Assembly (NCBI RefSeq): GCF_028885415.1
Contig: NZ_CP118527.1
Span: 7,440,001 to 7,504,000 of the forward strand
Source of the DNA: Streptomyces coeruleorubidus
GTDB lineage: Bacteria; Actinomycetota; Actinomycetes; Streptomycetales; Streptomycetaceae
Direction of reading: 5' to 3'
DNA length: 64,000 nt
Each line of letters starts with the position of its first letter. Position 1 is the stretch's first letter. Positions 56,734 through 64,000 of this stretch are shown here, piece by piece. The notes under the pieces are model-generated. The model made no database searches, was not told the DNA's origin, and saw only the letters and a list, made by a program, of their open reading frames with translations. Both the position numbers and the translations under genes were made by a program.

Positions 56734-58389
56734 GTGCAGAACGCAGGACAGCTGTCGCGGCGCCAGATACTCGCCGCCGCCGGCTTCATCGGCCTCGCGA
56801 CGGTCACCGGCTGCGGCAGCTCAGACGACGGCGGGGACGGGAAGGACCTGTCGAAGAAGCAGAACGGGGCGATGAAGAACTACCGGGCCGGGCAGCAGTT
56901 CAAGGCGGCCAAGCCGCTGTCCTTCTCGGTGCTGCACAACAACAACCCCGTCTACCCCATGAAGGACGGCTGGCTGTTCTGGAAGGAACTCACCAAGCGC
57001 ACCGGCGTCACCCTCAAACCGGTCGACGTCCTGCTGGCCGACTACGAGAAGAAGCGCAGCGTCCTCATCGGCGCGGGCGACGCCCCTTTCCTGATCCCGA
57101 AGACGTACCACCCCTCCGAGGTCGCCTTCGTCTCCTCGGGCGCGATCCTCGCGGTCAGCGACTACGTCCACCTGATGCCCAACTTCCGCGACAAGGTGCG
57201 CAAATGGAAGCTGGAGCCCGAGCTCGACTCGATCCGCCAGTCCGACGGCAAGTACTACCTGCTGCCCGGCCTGCACGAGAAGCCCAAGTCCGGCTACTCG
57301 CTGTCCTTCCGCACGGACGTCCTCGACAAGCACGGCCTGAGCCTGCCCACCACCTGGGACGAGGTCTACGACGTCCTCAAGGCGCTCAGGGAGGAGTACC
57401 CCGGCACGTACCCCTTCTCCGACCGCTGGAGCACCAACACCCCGTTCCCCTGCGGCGCCCTGTTCGGCTACCTCGGCCAGGCCTTCGGCGTCCGGGCCGG
57501 ATGGAGCTACGACAACATCAGCTTCGACCACAAGGCGCAGAAGTTCGTCTTCACCGGCGCCCAGGACGCCTACCGCCAGATGGTCGAGTACCTGCGGGGG
57601 CTCGTCGCCGAGAAGCTCATGGACCCCGAGAGCTTCAGCCAGACCGACGACCAGGCCGTGCAGAAGCTGCTCGCCGAGAAGTCCTACGCGATCAGCGCCA
57701 ACCCTCAGGAGCTGGTGCAGAACTACCGCTACAACCTGGAGAAACAGGTCGACGGAGCCAAGATCGAGATGGTCCCCGTGCCCCTCGGACCGGCCGGCCC
57801 GGTCGTGCTCGGCGGCACCCGCCTGGAGAACGGCGTCATGGTCGCCGGCAAGGCCCTCAAGAGCGACAGCTTCGTCGCGATGATGCAGTTCCTCGACTGG
57901 CTCTGGTACTCCGACGAGGGCCAGAAGTTCTGCAAGTGGGGCGTCGAGGGCGTCACCTACACCGAGTCCGGCGGCCGGCCCCGGCCGAAGCCCGGCATCT
58001 CCCTGATGGGCTCCGACCCGGACGCCCCGAAGGATCTCCAGAAGGACTACGGCTTCTTCAACGGCGTCTTCACCTACGGCGGCACCTGGGACCTGGTCTC
58101 CTCCTCGTTCAGCCCGGACGAGAAGAGGTTCCAGGACGCCATGACCCAGCGCGAGCAGCTGCCCGTCGACCCGGCCCACCCGCTCCAGTCCTTCGAGCAG
58201 GAACAGGCGACCCTCTGGGAGACCCCGCTCAAGGACACCGTCATCCAGAACACCCTCCAGTTCGTCCTCGGCAAGCGTCCGCTGTCCGAATGGAACGCCT
58301 ACCTCGCCGAACTGAAGTCGAAGAACATGCAGCAGCTCGTCGACCTGCACAACAAGGCGTACGAGCGGTTCAAGAAGGAGAACGGGTGA
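56734..58389 (+). CDS. large LplA/LipO-type binding lipoprotein for oligosaccharides
   Basis: This is a 551-residue protein. The leader has twin arginines (LSRRQILAAAGF) and a lipobox (ATVTGCGSSD), so export may be by the Tat route with lipidation at Cys29. The mature protein is of the large binding class used with LplB/YtcP permeases (GWLFWKELTKRTGVTLKPVD, YLLPGLHEKP, DWLWYSDEGQKFCKWGVEG). The ligand is probably an aldouronate or xylo-oligosaccharide given the GH67 gene nearby. The stop overlaps the next frame as GTGA. Confidence 0.9.
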   Translation: MQNAGQLSRRQILAAAGFIGLATVTGCGSSDDGGDGKDLSKKQNGAMKNYRAGQQFKAAKPLSFSVLHNNNPVYPMKDGWLFWKELTKRTGVTLKPVDVLLADYEKKRSVLIGAGDAPFLIPKTYHPSEVAFVSSGAILAVSDYVHLMPNFRDKVRKWKLEPELDSIRQSDGKYYLLPGLHEKPKSGYSLSFRTDVLDKHGLSLPTTWDEVYDVLKALREEYPGTYPFSDRWSTNTPFPCGALFGYLGQAFGVRAGWSYDNISFDHKAQKFVFTGAQDAYRQMVEYLRGLVAEKLMDPESFSQTDDQAVQKLLAEKSYAISANPQELVQNYRYNLEKQVDGAKIEMVPVPLGPAGPVVLGGTRLENGVMVAGKALKSDSFVAMMQFLDWLWYSDEGQKFCKWGVEGVTYTESGGRPRPKPGISLMGSDPDAPKDLQKDYGFFNGVFTYGGTWDLVSSSFSPDEKRFQDAMTQREQLPVDPAHPLQSFEQEQATLWETPLKDTVIQNTLQFVLGKRPLSEWNAYLAELKSKNMQQLVDLHNKAYERFKKENG

Positions 58390-58745
58390 TCCGCGTCCCC
58401 GACGCGCCGATCGGCCGGCTGACCGGCGCCTGGCGACACCGCGTCGGCACCGGCCGCCACGACCTCGCCCTGTGCCGCGGCTTCCCGGGCTCCGCCGAGT
58501 CTGCGTGCGCCTGTCGGTGGCCGGCCGCTGACGTCGGCCGCGTCGGTCTGGTCCTGCGCCGGGGCTTCCCGGAGTCCGCCGAGTCTGCGCGCACCCACCG
58601 GCGACTGACGGCCGACGCCGGCCGCGTCTACCTGCCCCTGACCCTGGGCCGCCACGAGGTCACCCTCGTCGAGCTCACCCCGGCCGCCGACGGGACCCCG
58701 CTCTGGTGGGACGAGTGGCGCCTGCCCGGCCGGGAGGCGGCATGA
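58386..58745 (+). pseudogene. remnant of a GH39 beta-xylosidase
   Basis: This is a 119-codon frame. The start, IGRLTGAWRHRVGTGRHDLA, matches the opening of streptomycete GH39-type xylosidases, and the end, YLPLTLGRHEVTLVELTP followed by WWDEWRL, matches their closing strand. The 400 or so residues between, including both catalytic acids, are missing. In their place are two imperfect copies of a GFP(G/E)SAES unit. The frame is open and coupled to both neighbours by 4-base overlaps, so translation may continue, but it cannot be an active glycosidase. Confidence 0.6.
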
Positions 58746-59425
58746 GCACCGTACGCACCTCCGACTTCGGCACCGGAGCCCTCTCCCGCGCATCCGCCCT
58801 GATCCACACCGTCCTCACCGTCGAGGCGCTGCTGCTCCTCGCCGCCTCCCCGGGACTGGCCGGACTGCTCCTGCTCGGCCCCGACCCCGCCAACCTGCCC
58901 CTCGCGGCCTTGTGCCTCCTGCCCGCCGGGCCGGCCCTGTCCGCCGCCCTCTACGCCCTCCACCACCGCAGCCGCGACCTCACCGAACTGCACCCGGCCC
59001 GCGCCTTCCTGCGCGGCTGGCGGCTCAACGCCGTACCGGCGCTGAAGCTGTGGACACCCCTGCTGGCCTGGCTGACGGTCATCGCCTTCACCCTGACCCA
59101 CTTCTCCGCCACCGGCCTGCCCGCCTGGTGGGCGCTGCTGCTGGCGGCGATCGGCGCCGGCTCCCTCCTCTGGGGCGCGCACGCCCTCGTCCTCACCTCG
59201 CTGTTCGCCTTCCGCGCCCGGGACACCGCCCGCCTGGCCGGGTACTTCCTCTTCCGGCACGGCCGGGCCACCCTCGCCGCCGCCTCCCTGCTCGTCCTGA
59301 CGGCCGCGTTGACCGCCCTGCTGACCGAGGCCGTGGCCGCCCTGCTGGCCGCCCTGCTGCTGCTGTCCCTGCTGCACGGCAGCCGCACGGTGATCGCCGA
59401 GACCCAGGAGGAGTTCACGGCTTGA
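58742..59425 (+). CDS. YesL-like (DUF624) membrane protein
   Basis: This 227-residue protein has six hydrophobic segments; FLRGWRLNAVPALKLWTPLL and RAFLRGW-type loops fit the YesL/DUF624 family, which regularly accompanies LplB/YtcP transporters and may assist transport. ATG overlaps the preceding stop as ATGA. The 3' end overlaps the convergent tnpB gene by 11 bases, so the last residues may derive from the insertion. Confidence 0.82.
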   Translation: MSTVRTSDFGTGALSRASALIHTVLTVEALLLLAASPGLAGLLLLGPDPANLPLAALCLLPAGPALSAALYALHHRSRDLTELHPARAFLRGWRLNAVPALKLWTPLLAWLTVIAFTLTHFSATGLPAWWALLLAAIGAGSLLWGAHALVLTSLFAFRARDTARLAGYFLFRHGRATLAAASLLVLTAALTALLTEAVAALLAALLLLSLLHGSRTVIAETQEEFTA

Positions 59426-60647
59426 CTTCCTCTCCCGCCCGTAGGAGGGGAGTTCTACGGGTCGCCCCGTCGACTTCCTGCTTCGTCGCCGACTGCCCGC
59501 TCGGAGTTCTCCGTTGAGGTCTTACACCGGCTCCACAGGCCGATGCCGCCAGCCCGGCGGCCAGAAGATTGTTCGCGGCGTTCACATCCCGGTCGTGGGT
59601 TGTGCCGCAACGATCACACGTCCATGCACGGACGTGCAGTGGCATCCTGTCCTGCAGGGCACCACAGGCGGAGCACAGTTTGGAGGAAGGGAAGAAGCGA
59701 TCGACCGTGATCACTTCGCGGCCGTACCAATTCGCCTTGTACTCCAGCATGCTCCTGAACTCGGCCCACGCGGCATCGCTGATGGCGCGGGCGAGGCGGC
59801 CGTTCCTCAACAGGTTGCGAACGGTCAAGTCCTCGATCACGAGCGTTTGGTTTTCACGCACGAGTCGAGTGGTGATCTTGTGGAGATGGTCCCGTCGGCG
59901 GTCGGTGATCCGCGCGTGTACACGGGCCACGCGTCGCCTGGCTTTTTCGCGGTTCTTCGAGCCCTTCTTCTTGCGCGACAGCTCACGCTGTGCCTTCCCC
60001 AGCCGCATGCGGTCACGCCGCTCGTGCCTGGGGTTGGTGATCTTTTCTCCGGTGGAGAGTGTCAGCAGGTGGTCAAGCCCCGCGTCGATACCGACCACCC
60101 CACCGTTCGGGGGCAACGGCTTCACGCTCGAGTCCTCGCACAGCAGGGATACGAACCATCGACCCGCGCTGTCCTGGGAAACGGTCACCGTCGACGGCAT
60201 CATCGCTTCCGGCAGTGGCCGCGACCACACGATGTTCAGCGGCCCGCTCATCTTGGCAAGCGTCAACCTGCCATCGCGGAAACGGAAAGCGGACGTGGTG
60301 TACTCAGCGCTTCGGCGCGACTTCTTGCGGCTCTTGAAGCGCGGGTACTTCGAGCGCTTGGCGAAGAAGTGGGTGAACGCGGTCTGCAGATGCCGCAGGG
60401 CTTGCTGAAGCGGTACGGAGGACACGTCGTTGAGGTAGGCGAGCTCCTCGGTTTTCTTCCACTCCGTCAGCATTGCCGAGGTCTGGTTGTAGTTGACACG
60501 CTCCTGGCGTGCCCAGGCCTCAGTCCGGGCAGCGAGCGCCATGTTGTAGACCTTGCGCGCACAGCCGAACGTGCGAGACAGCTCGGCTGCCTGCGCATCG
60601 GTCGGATAGAAGCGGTACTTGAACGCCCGCTTCACATGAGTGGCCAT
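59415..60647 (-). CDS. tnpB: TnpB (IS200/IS605-type RNA-guided nuclease)
   Basis: This 410-residue protein has N-terminal HTH/wedge features (AFKYRFYPTDAQAAEL), then a split RuvC nuclease with Asp188 in GIDAGLDHLLTL, Glu272 in LVIEDL and Asp354 in HDRDVNAANN, and a zinc ribbon with Cys 325, 328, 344 and 347. All catalytic residues are present, so it should be active with its omega-RNA. No TnpA gene is adjacent. It lies between yesL and the GH42 gene in opposite orientation to both. Confidence 0.93.
   Translation of the reverse strand: MATHVKRAFKYRFYPTDAQAAELSRTFGCARKVYNMALAARTEAWARQERVNYNQTSAMLTEWKKTEELAYLNDVSSVPLQQALRHLQTAFTHFFAKRSKYPRFKSRKKSRRSAEYTTSAFRFRDGRLTLAKMSGPLNIVWSRPLPEAMMPSTVTVSQDSAGRWFVSLLCEDSSVKPLPPNGGVVGIDAGLDHLLTLSTGEKITNPRHERRDRMRLGKAQRELSRKKKGSKNREKARRRVARVHARITDRRRDHLHKITTRLVRENQTLVIEDLTVRNLLRNGRLARAISDAAWAEFRSMLEYKANWYGREVITVDRFFPSSKLCSACGALQDRMPLHVRAWTCDRCGTTHDRDVNAANNLLAAGLAASACGAGVRPQRRTPSGQSATKQEVDGATRRTPLLRAGEEVKP
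59430..59452 (-). repeat. right-end hairpin, possible omega-RNA region
   Basis: CTCTCCCGCCC-GTA-GGAGGGGAG folds imperfectly just beyond the yesL stop. The right ends of such elements are transcribed as part of the guide RNA. Confidence 0.4.
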
Positions 60648-60649
60648 AG

Positions 60650-60677
60650 CTCACAAACTACCACTCTGCCTTGTGAG
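60650..60677 (-). repeat. left-end hairpin of the tnpB element
   Basis: CTCACAA and TTGTGAG form a perfect 7-bp stem with a 14-base loop directly upstream of tnpB. Hairpins at this place are recognised by TnpA in IS200/IS605 elements. Confidence 0.6.
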
Positions 60678-60704
60678 TTCGGTGGTTTTTCTGAAGGAGT
60701 TCCC

Positions 60705-62738
60705 ATGACGGCGCCAACCAGCAGTAACCGCGGTGACCTCCCCAACGTCTCCAAGGTTTCCTATGGCGGTGACTACAACCCCGAGCAGTGGCCCGAGGAC
60801 GTCTGGGACGACGACCACCGCCTGTTCACCCGGGCCGGCATCGACACCCTCACCGTCGGCGTGTTCACCTGGTCCCTCACCCAACCAGCCCCGGAAACTT
60901 ACGACTTCACGGTCCTGGACCGCATCCTGGACCGTGCCGCCGCGGAGAACCGCCGGGTCTGTCTGGCCACCGGCACCGCCGCCCTCCCGCCCTGGCTCGC
61001 CAAGCGCCACCCCGAGGTCAACCGCACCGACTTCGAGGGCCGCCGCCACCGTTACGGCCAGCGCCACAACTTCTGCCCCAGCTCACCGGCGTACCGCGAG
61101 CACGCCACGGCGCTGGCCTCCCGCCTCGCCGAACGGTACGCCGACCACCCCGCCCTGCTCGCCTGGCACATCAACAACGAGTACGGCGGCGTCTGCTACT
61201 GCGAGCTGTGCGCCGAGGCGTTCCGGGAATGGCTCCGCGACCGCCACGGCACCCTCGACGCCCTCAACGACGCCTGGTGGACCACCTTCTGGTCGCACCG
61301 CTACACCGACTGGGACCAGATCGAGCCGCCGAACGCCCTCACCGAACACTGGCGCGGCCCCGACCACACCGCCTTCCAGGGCATCACCCTCGACTACTTC
61401 CGCTTCACCACCGACGCCCTCCTCGGCTGCTTCCTGGCCGAGAAGGAGGTGATCCGCGCCCACGACGCGGACACGCCCGTCACCACCAACTTCATGGGCA
61501 CCTTTCGCCCCCTCGACTACCACCGCTGGGCGCCCCACCTCGACTTCGCCTCCTGGGACAACTACCCGCCCCTGGACGCCCCGCCGACCCGGCCCGCCCT
61601 CGCCCACGACCTGATGCGCGGCCTGAAGGACGGCGCCCCCTTCTGGCTGATGGAGCAGACGCCGTCGACTACGGCCTGCCGTGACGTCAACCCGCTCCGG
61701 CGACCCGGCGAACTCCGCCTCGCCACCTTCCAGGCCATCGCCCACGGCGCGGACGCAGCCCTCTACTTCCAGATGCGCGCCTCACGGGGCGCCTGCGAGA
61801 AGTACCACGGGGCGGTCATCGGCCACGCGGGCCGCGACGACACCCGGGTCTTCCGCGAAGTGGCCGAGCTGGGACGGCAGTTGGAGTCCCTGGGCGACCG
61901 GACCCTCGGCGCCCGCACCCCGGCCCGCACCGCCCTCCTCTTCGACTGGGACAGCTGGTGGGCCCTGGAGATCTCCGACGGCCCGTCCCGGCCGGTCAAG
62001 TACCCGGACGTGGTCCACGCCTACTACCGGGCCGCCCGCGAGGCCGGCGCCGACGTGGACGTGATCCCGCAGACCGCCGACCTCGCGCCCTACGAGGTGG
62101 TGCTCGCCCCCGTCCTCCACCTGGTCAAGGGCGACCTCGCCACCCGCCTCGAAGAAGTGGCCGCCCGCGGCGGCACGGTCCTGGCCACCTTCCTCTCCGG
62201 CCGCGTCGACGAGCACGACCGCGCCTTCCTCACCGACGTCCCCGGCCCGCTCGCCCCTCTCATGGGCATCCGCGTGGACGAATGGGACGCCCGCCCCCCG
62301 GAGTTCACCCAGCCCCTTCCCGAACTGCCGGCCGAGGCACGGCTCGTCTTCGAGATCGTGCTCCCACGCGGCGCCGAACCGGTCGCCACGTACGGCACCG
62401 ACTTCTACGCGGGCACCCCGGCTGTGACCCGCAACCAGTTCGGTGACGGCGAGGCCTGGTACGTCGCCACCGCCCTCGACCAGCCGGGCGTCGACGAGGT
62501 CGTCCGCCGCATCCTGGCCCGCCACGACCTGCTCGGCCCCTACGCCGACCACCCCGCGGTGGAGACCGCCACCCGTGTCACCCCCGACGGCACCCCCCTC
62601 CTCTTCCTCCTCAACCACGCCCCCGAACCGGCCCACCTGACGGCCCGCACCACCGTCACCGACCTGCTCACCGGCAAACGGGTCGAGCAGGGCGAACCCC
62701 TGGTCCTCGACCCGCTGGGCGTGGCGATCCTTCAGTAA
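60705..62738 (+). CDS. beta-galactosidase (GH42)
   Basis: This is a 677-residue cytoplasmic enzyme. The N-terminus ([20 protein letters not shown]) is typical of GH42. The acid/base is Glu159 in WHINNEYGG and the nucleophile Glu317 in WLMEQTPS. Zinc-site cysteines are present around [10 protein letters not shown]. The trimerisation and C-terminal beta domains are complete. GAAGGAG precedes the ATG. GH42 enzymes hydrolyse beta-galactosides or alpha-arabinosides, so side-chain removal from plant oligosaccharides fits the locus. It may have been part of the transporter operon before tnpB inserted. Confidence 0.92.
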   Translation: MTAPTSSNRGDLPNVSKVSYGGDYNPEQWPEDVWDDDHRLFTRAGIDTLTVGVFTWSLTQPAPETYDFTVLDRILDRAAAENRRVCLATGTAALPPWLAKRHPEVNRTDFEGRRHRYGQRHNFCPSSPAYREHATALASRLAERYADHPALLAWHINNEYGGVCYCELCAEAFREWLRDRHGTLDALNDAWWTTFWSHRYTDWDQIEPPNALTEHWRGPDHTAFQGITLDYFRFTTDALLGCFLAEKEVIRAHDADTPVTTNFMGTFRPLDYHRWAPHLDFASWDNYPPLDAPPTRPALAHDLMRGLKDGAPFWLMEQTPSTTACRDVNPLRRPGELRLATFQAIAHGADAALYFQMRASRGACEKYHGAVIGHAGRDDTRVFREVAELGRQLESLGDRTLGARTPARTALLFDWDSWWALEISDGPSRPVKYPDVVHAYYRAAREAGADVDVIPQTADLAPYEVVLAPVLHLVKGDLATRLEEVAARGGTVLATFLSGRVDEHDRAFLTDVPGPLAPLMGIRVDEWDARPPEFTQPLPELPAEARLVFEIVLPRGAEPVATYGTDFYAGTPAVTRNQFGDGEAWYVATALDQPGVDEVVRRILARHDLLGPYADHPAVETATRVTPDGTPLLFLLNHAPEPAHLTARTTVTDLLTGKRVEQGEPLVLDPLGVAILQ

Positions 62739-64000
62739 ATCCGGCGCCCCCGCTCGTCCGGCACCCCCGACTTGCGGAAGAAGTAGCTGTTGATCTGGTC
62801 GCGCCACTCGCGGGCGCTGCGGAGCTGCTCCTCGTACCGCTCCGCCACCCGGGCGTGGCGTGCCGGGTCCACCAGCCCGGCCAGCAAGGCCCACACCTCC
62901 CGGGCCTCCTCGACCTCCTCCACGCCCTCGAAGTGCGTGTCGTAGATGTGCTGGATCACGGTCTTCCCGCTCGTCAGCAGATGTCCGTACGGCACGTGGT
63001 GGAAGAACAGCAGCAGCTCGTCGGGGCAGGTGTCCGGCGACTCGTACAGCTCGGCCCACGGCTTGGTGTACTGCCCGGCGTACCCGGTGCCGGTCGCCAC
63101 ACTGCGGTCGACGCCGATGCCGTCCCGGTCGGCGAAGTGGTAGGTGCCCCAGGGGCTGTACTCGTAGCCGTCGACGCTGGGCCCGTAGTGGTGGCCCGGC
63201 TGCACCATCCATCCCACGCCGAGCGGAGCGGTGTACTTCTCGTACGTCCGCCACGAGCCGTCGAGCACCGCGTGCAGCCCGTCGGACAGGCGCTCCGAGA
63301 CCTCCGGGAAGGTCAGCCCGATCCACTCGTCGAGCACCTCACGCGGCTCGGTGTCCGGCCGCCAGGCCAGCCGTCCGAAGGTGTACAGGTTGGCCTGGGC
63401 GAGGGGATGCCCGGTCCAGAACGGATCGTCGCCGGCGTTGGACACGGCGACCAGCCCGCCCCGCGCCCGTTCCCCCACGGACGACTCCGGTTCGTGCCGG
63501 AACCGCAGCACCTCGCTCCACATCGGCCCCAGCCAGCAGACGTGCCGCTGCTGCCCGGTGTACTCCTGGGTGACCTGCAACTCCACCGCCAGCCGGGTGC
63601 GCGGCATCGCGCCGATCAGCGGCGAGACCGGCTCGCGCACCTGGAAGTCCATCGGCCCGTGCTTCACCTGGAGCACGGCGTTCGGCGCGAACTCGCCGTC
63701 CAGCGGCACGAAGTGGTCGTACGCGGCCCGGGCCCGGTCCGTCGTGCGGTCCCGCCAGTCCTGGCGGTGGTCGTAGACGAACGCCCGCCAGTGGACGGTG
63801 CCGCCGTACGGTTCGAGCACGGCGGCCAGCATGTTCGCTCCGTCCGCGTGAGTGCGGCCGTACGCGAACGGGCCCGGCTGCCCCTCCGAGTCGGCCTTCA
63901 CCACGTACCCGCCGAAGTCGGGGATCGCCTCGTACACCCATCGTGTCGCCGCTGCCCACCAAGCCCGCACCGCCTCGCCCAGCGGATCGGCCGTGGGAAG
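62732..64000 (-). CDS. alpha-glucuronidase (GH67), 5' end beyond the window
   Basis: The frame is open to the window end; 422 residues of the C-terminal two thirds are present. The family segments [56 protein letters not shown] and [19 protein letters not shown] are clear. GH67 enzymes remove 4-O-methylglucuronic acid from the non-reducing end of aldouronates produced by xylanases, inside the cell. It converges on the GH42 gene with a 7-base overlap. Confidence 0.93.
   Translation of the reverse strand, partial: LPTADPLGEAVRAWWAAATRWVYEAIPDFGGYVVKADSEGQPGPFAYGRTHADGANMLAAVLEPYGGTVHWRAFVYDHRQDWRDRTTDRARAAYDHFVPLDGEFAPNAVLQVKHGPMDFQVREPVSPLIGAMPRTRLAVELQVTQEYTGQQRHVCWLGPMWSEVLRFRHEPESSVGERARGGLVAVSNAGDDPFWTGHPLAQANLYTFGRLAWRPDTEPREVLDEWIGLTFPEVSERLSDGLHAVLDGSWRTYEKYTAPLGVGWMVQPGHHYGPSVDGYEYSPWGTYHFADRDGIGVDRSVATGTGYAGQYTKPWAELYESPDTCPDELLLFFHHVPYGHLLTSGKTVIQHIYDTHFEGVEEVEEAREVWALLAGLVDPARHARVAERYEEQLRSAREWRDQINSYFFRKSGVPDERGRRIY

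Larger units (their letters stand above)
59426..60680 (-). mobile_element. solo TnpB element (IS1341-like), ends approximate
   Basis: The element consists of tnpB plus flanking hairpins: CTCACAA...TTGTGAG upstream of its start (60650-60677) and an imperfect CTC-rich hairpin beyond its stop (59430-59452). No target-site duplication is expected for this family and none was seen. The exact ends cannot be fixed without an empty site. Confidence 0.6.

Overview
The window looks like a chromosomal segment of a Streptomyces or close relative. The DNA is very GC-rich with strong third-position GC, GTG starts and 4-base ATGA/GTGA stop/start overlaps are common, and the gene families are typical of the genus: a single-polypeptide aconitase next to an XRE-MurA fusion, a SpoIIE/HATPase regulator, WXG100-like RHS protein, CebR and DmdR-type boxes, and several leaderless promoters. 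No tRNA, rRNA, CRISPR array or prophage was seen.

Layout. 1-429: edge of an HATPase anti-sigma gene. 0.74-8.8 kb: a catabolic cluster that best fits coenzyme A-dependent degradation of 2-aminobenzoate (anthranilate): enoyl-CoA hydratase, a flavin monooxygenase/old-yellow-enzyme fusion, a PaaX repressor, an aryl-CoA ligase, an acyl-CoA dehydrogenase carrying a 250-residue repeat insert, and a RidA enamine deaminase. An identical 12-mer lies in both promoter regions. 8.9-11.1 kb: a small secreted protein, an LLM oxidoreductase, and an ArsR repressor with a His-rich metal-binding protein. 11.2-16.1 kb: a minus-strand operon of three PLP enzymes (one with a rhodanese domain) followed by a methyltransferase behind a Zur-like box. 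16.4-19.4 kb: orphan response regulator, methyltransferase, Ser/Thr kinase.

19.6-30.7 kb is the most unusual block: two convergent operons, each headed by a Ser/Thr kinase, that together encode a divergent Hsp70, a GrpE-like exchange factor, two paralogous membrane proteins with a J-domain-like N-terminus, a TPR/OmpA-like membrane protein and an FHA protein. They share one bidirectional terminator. This looks like a kinase-controlled chaperone system at the membrane.

31-38.7 kb holds a secreted protein, DUF488, a C-terminally truncated RHS/type VII-type gene with gene fragments around it, the XRE-MurA fusion and a small DUF4236 gene. 38.9-41.6 kb is aconitase with an iron box. 41.8-49.8 kb has a gutted histidine kinase, an orphan sugar-binding lipoprotein, a xylFGH-type ABC transporter and a large SpoIIE phosphatase with a tandem-repeat tail. 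50-53.5 kb has a frameshifted phosphotransferase, a DUF1648 protein, a CebR-box LPMO and an MmpS-like lipoprotein. 53.6-64 kb is a xylan/aldouronate locus: CE7 esterase, LplB/YtcP/lipoprotein transporter, remnant of a GH39 xylosidase, YesL, a solo TnpB insertion, GH42 beta-galactosidase and GH67 alpha-glucuronidase (cut by the window end). The locus, the nearby xylose-type transporter and the LPMO together suggest a plant cell-wall sugar region, with several genes in decay.
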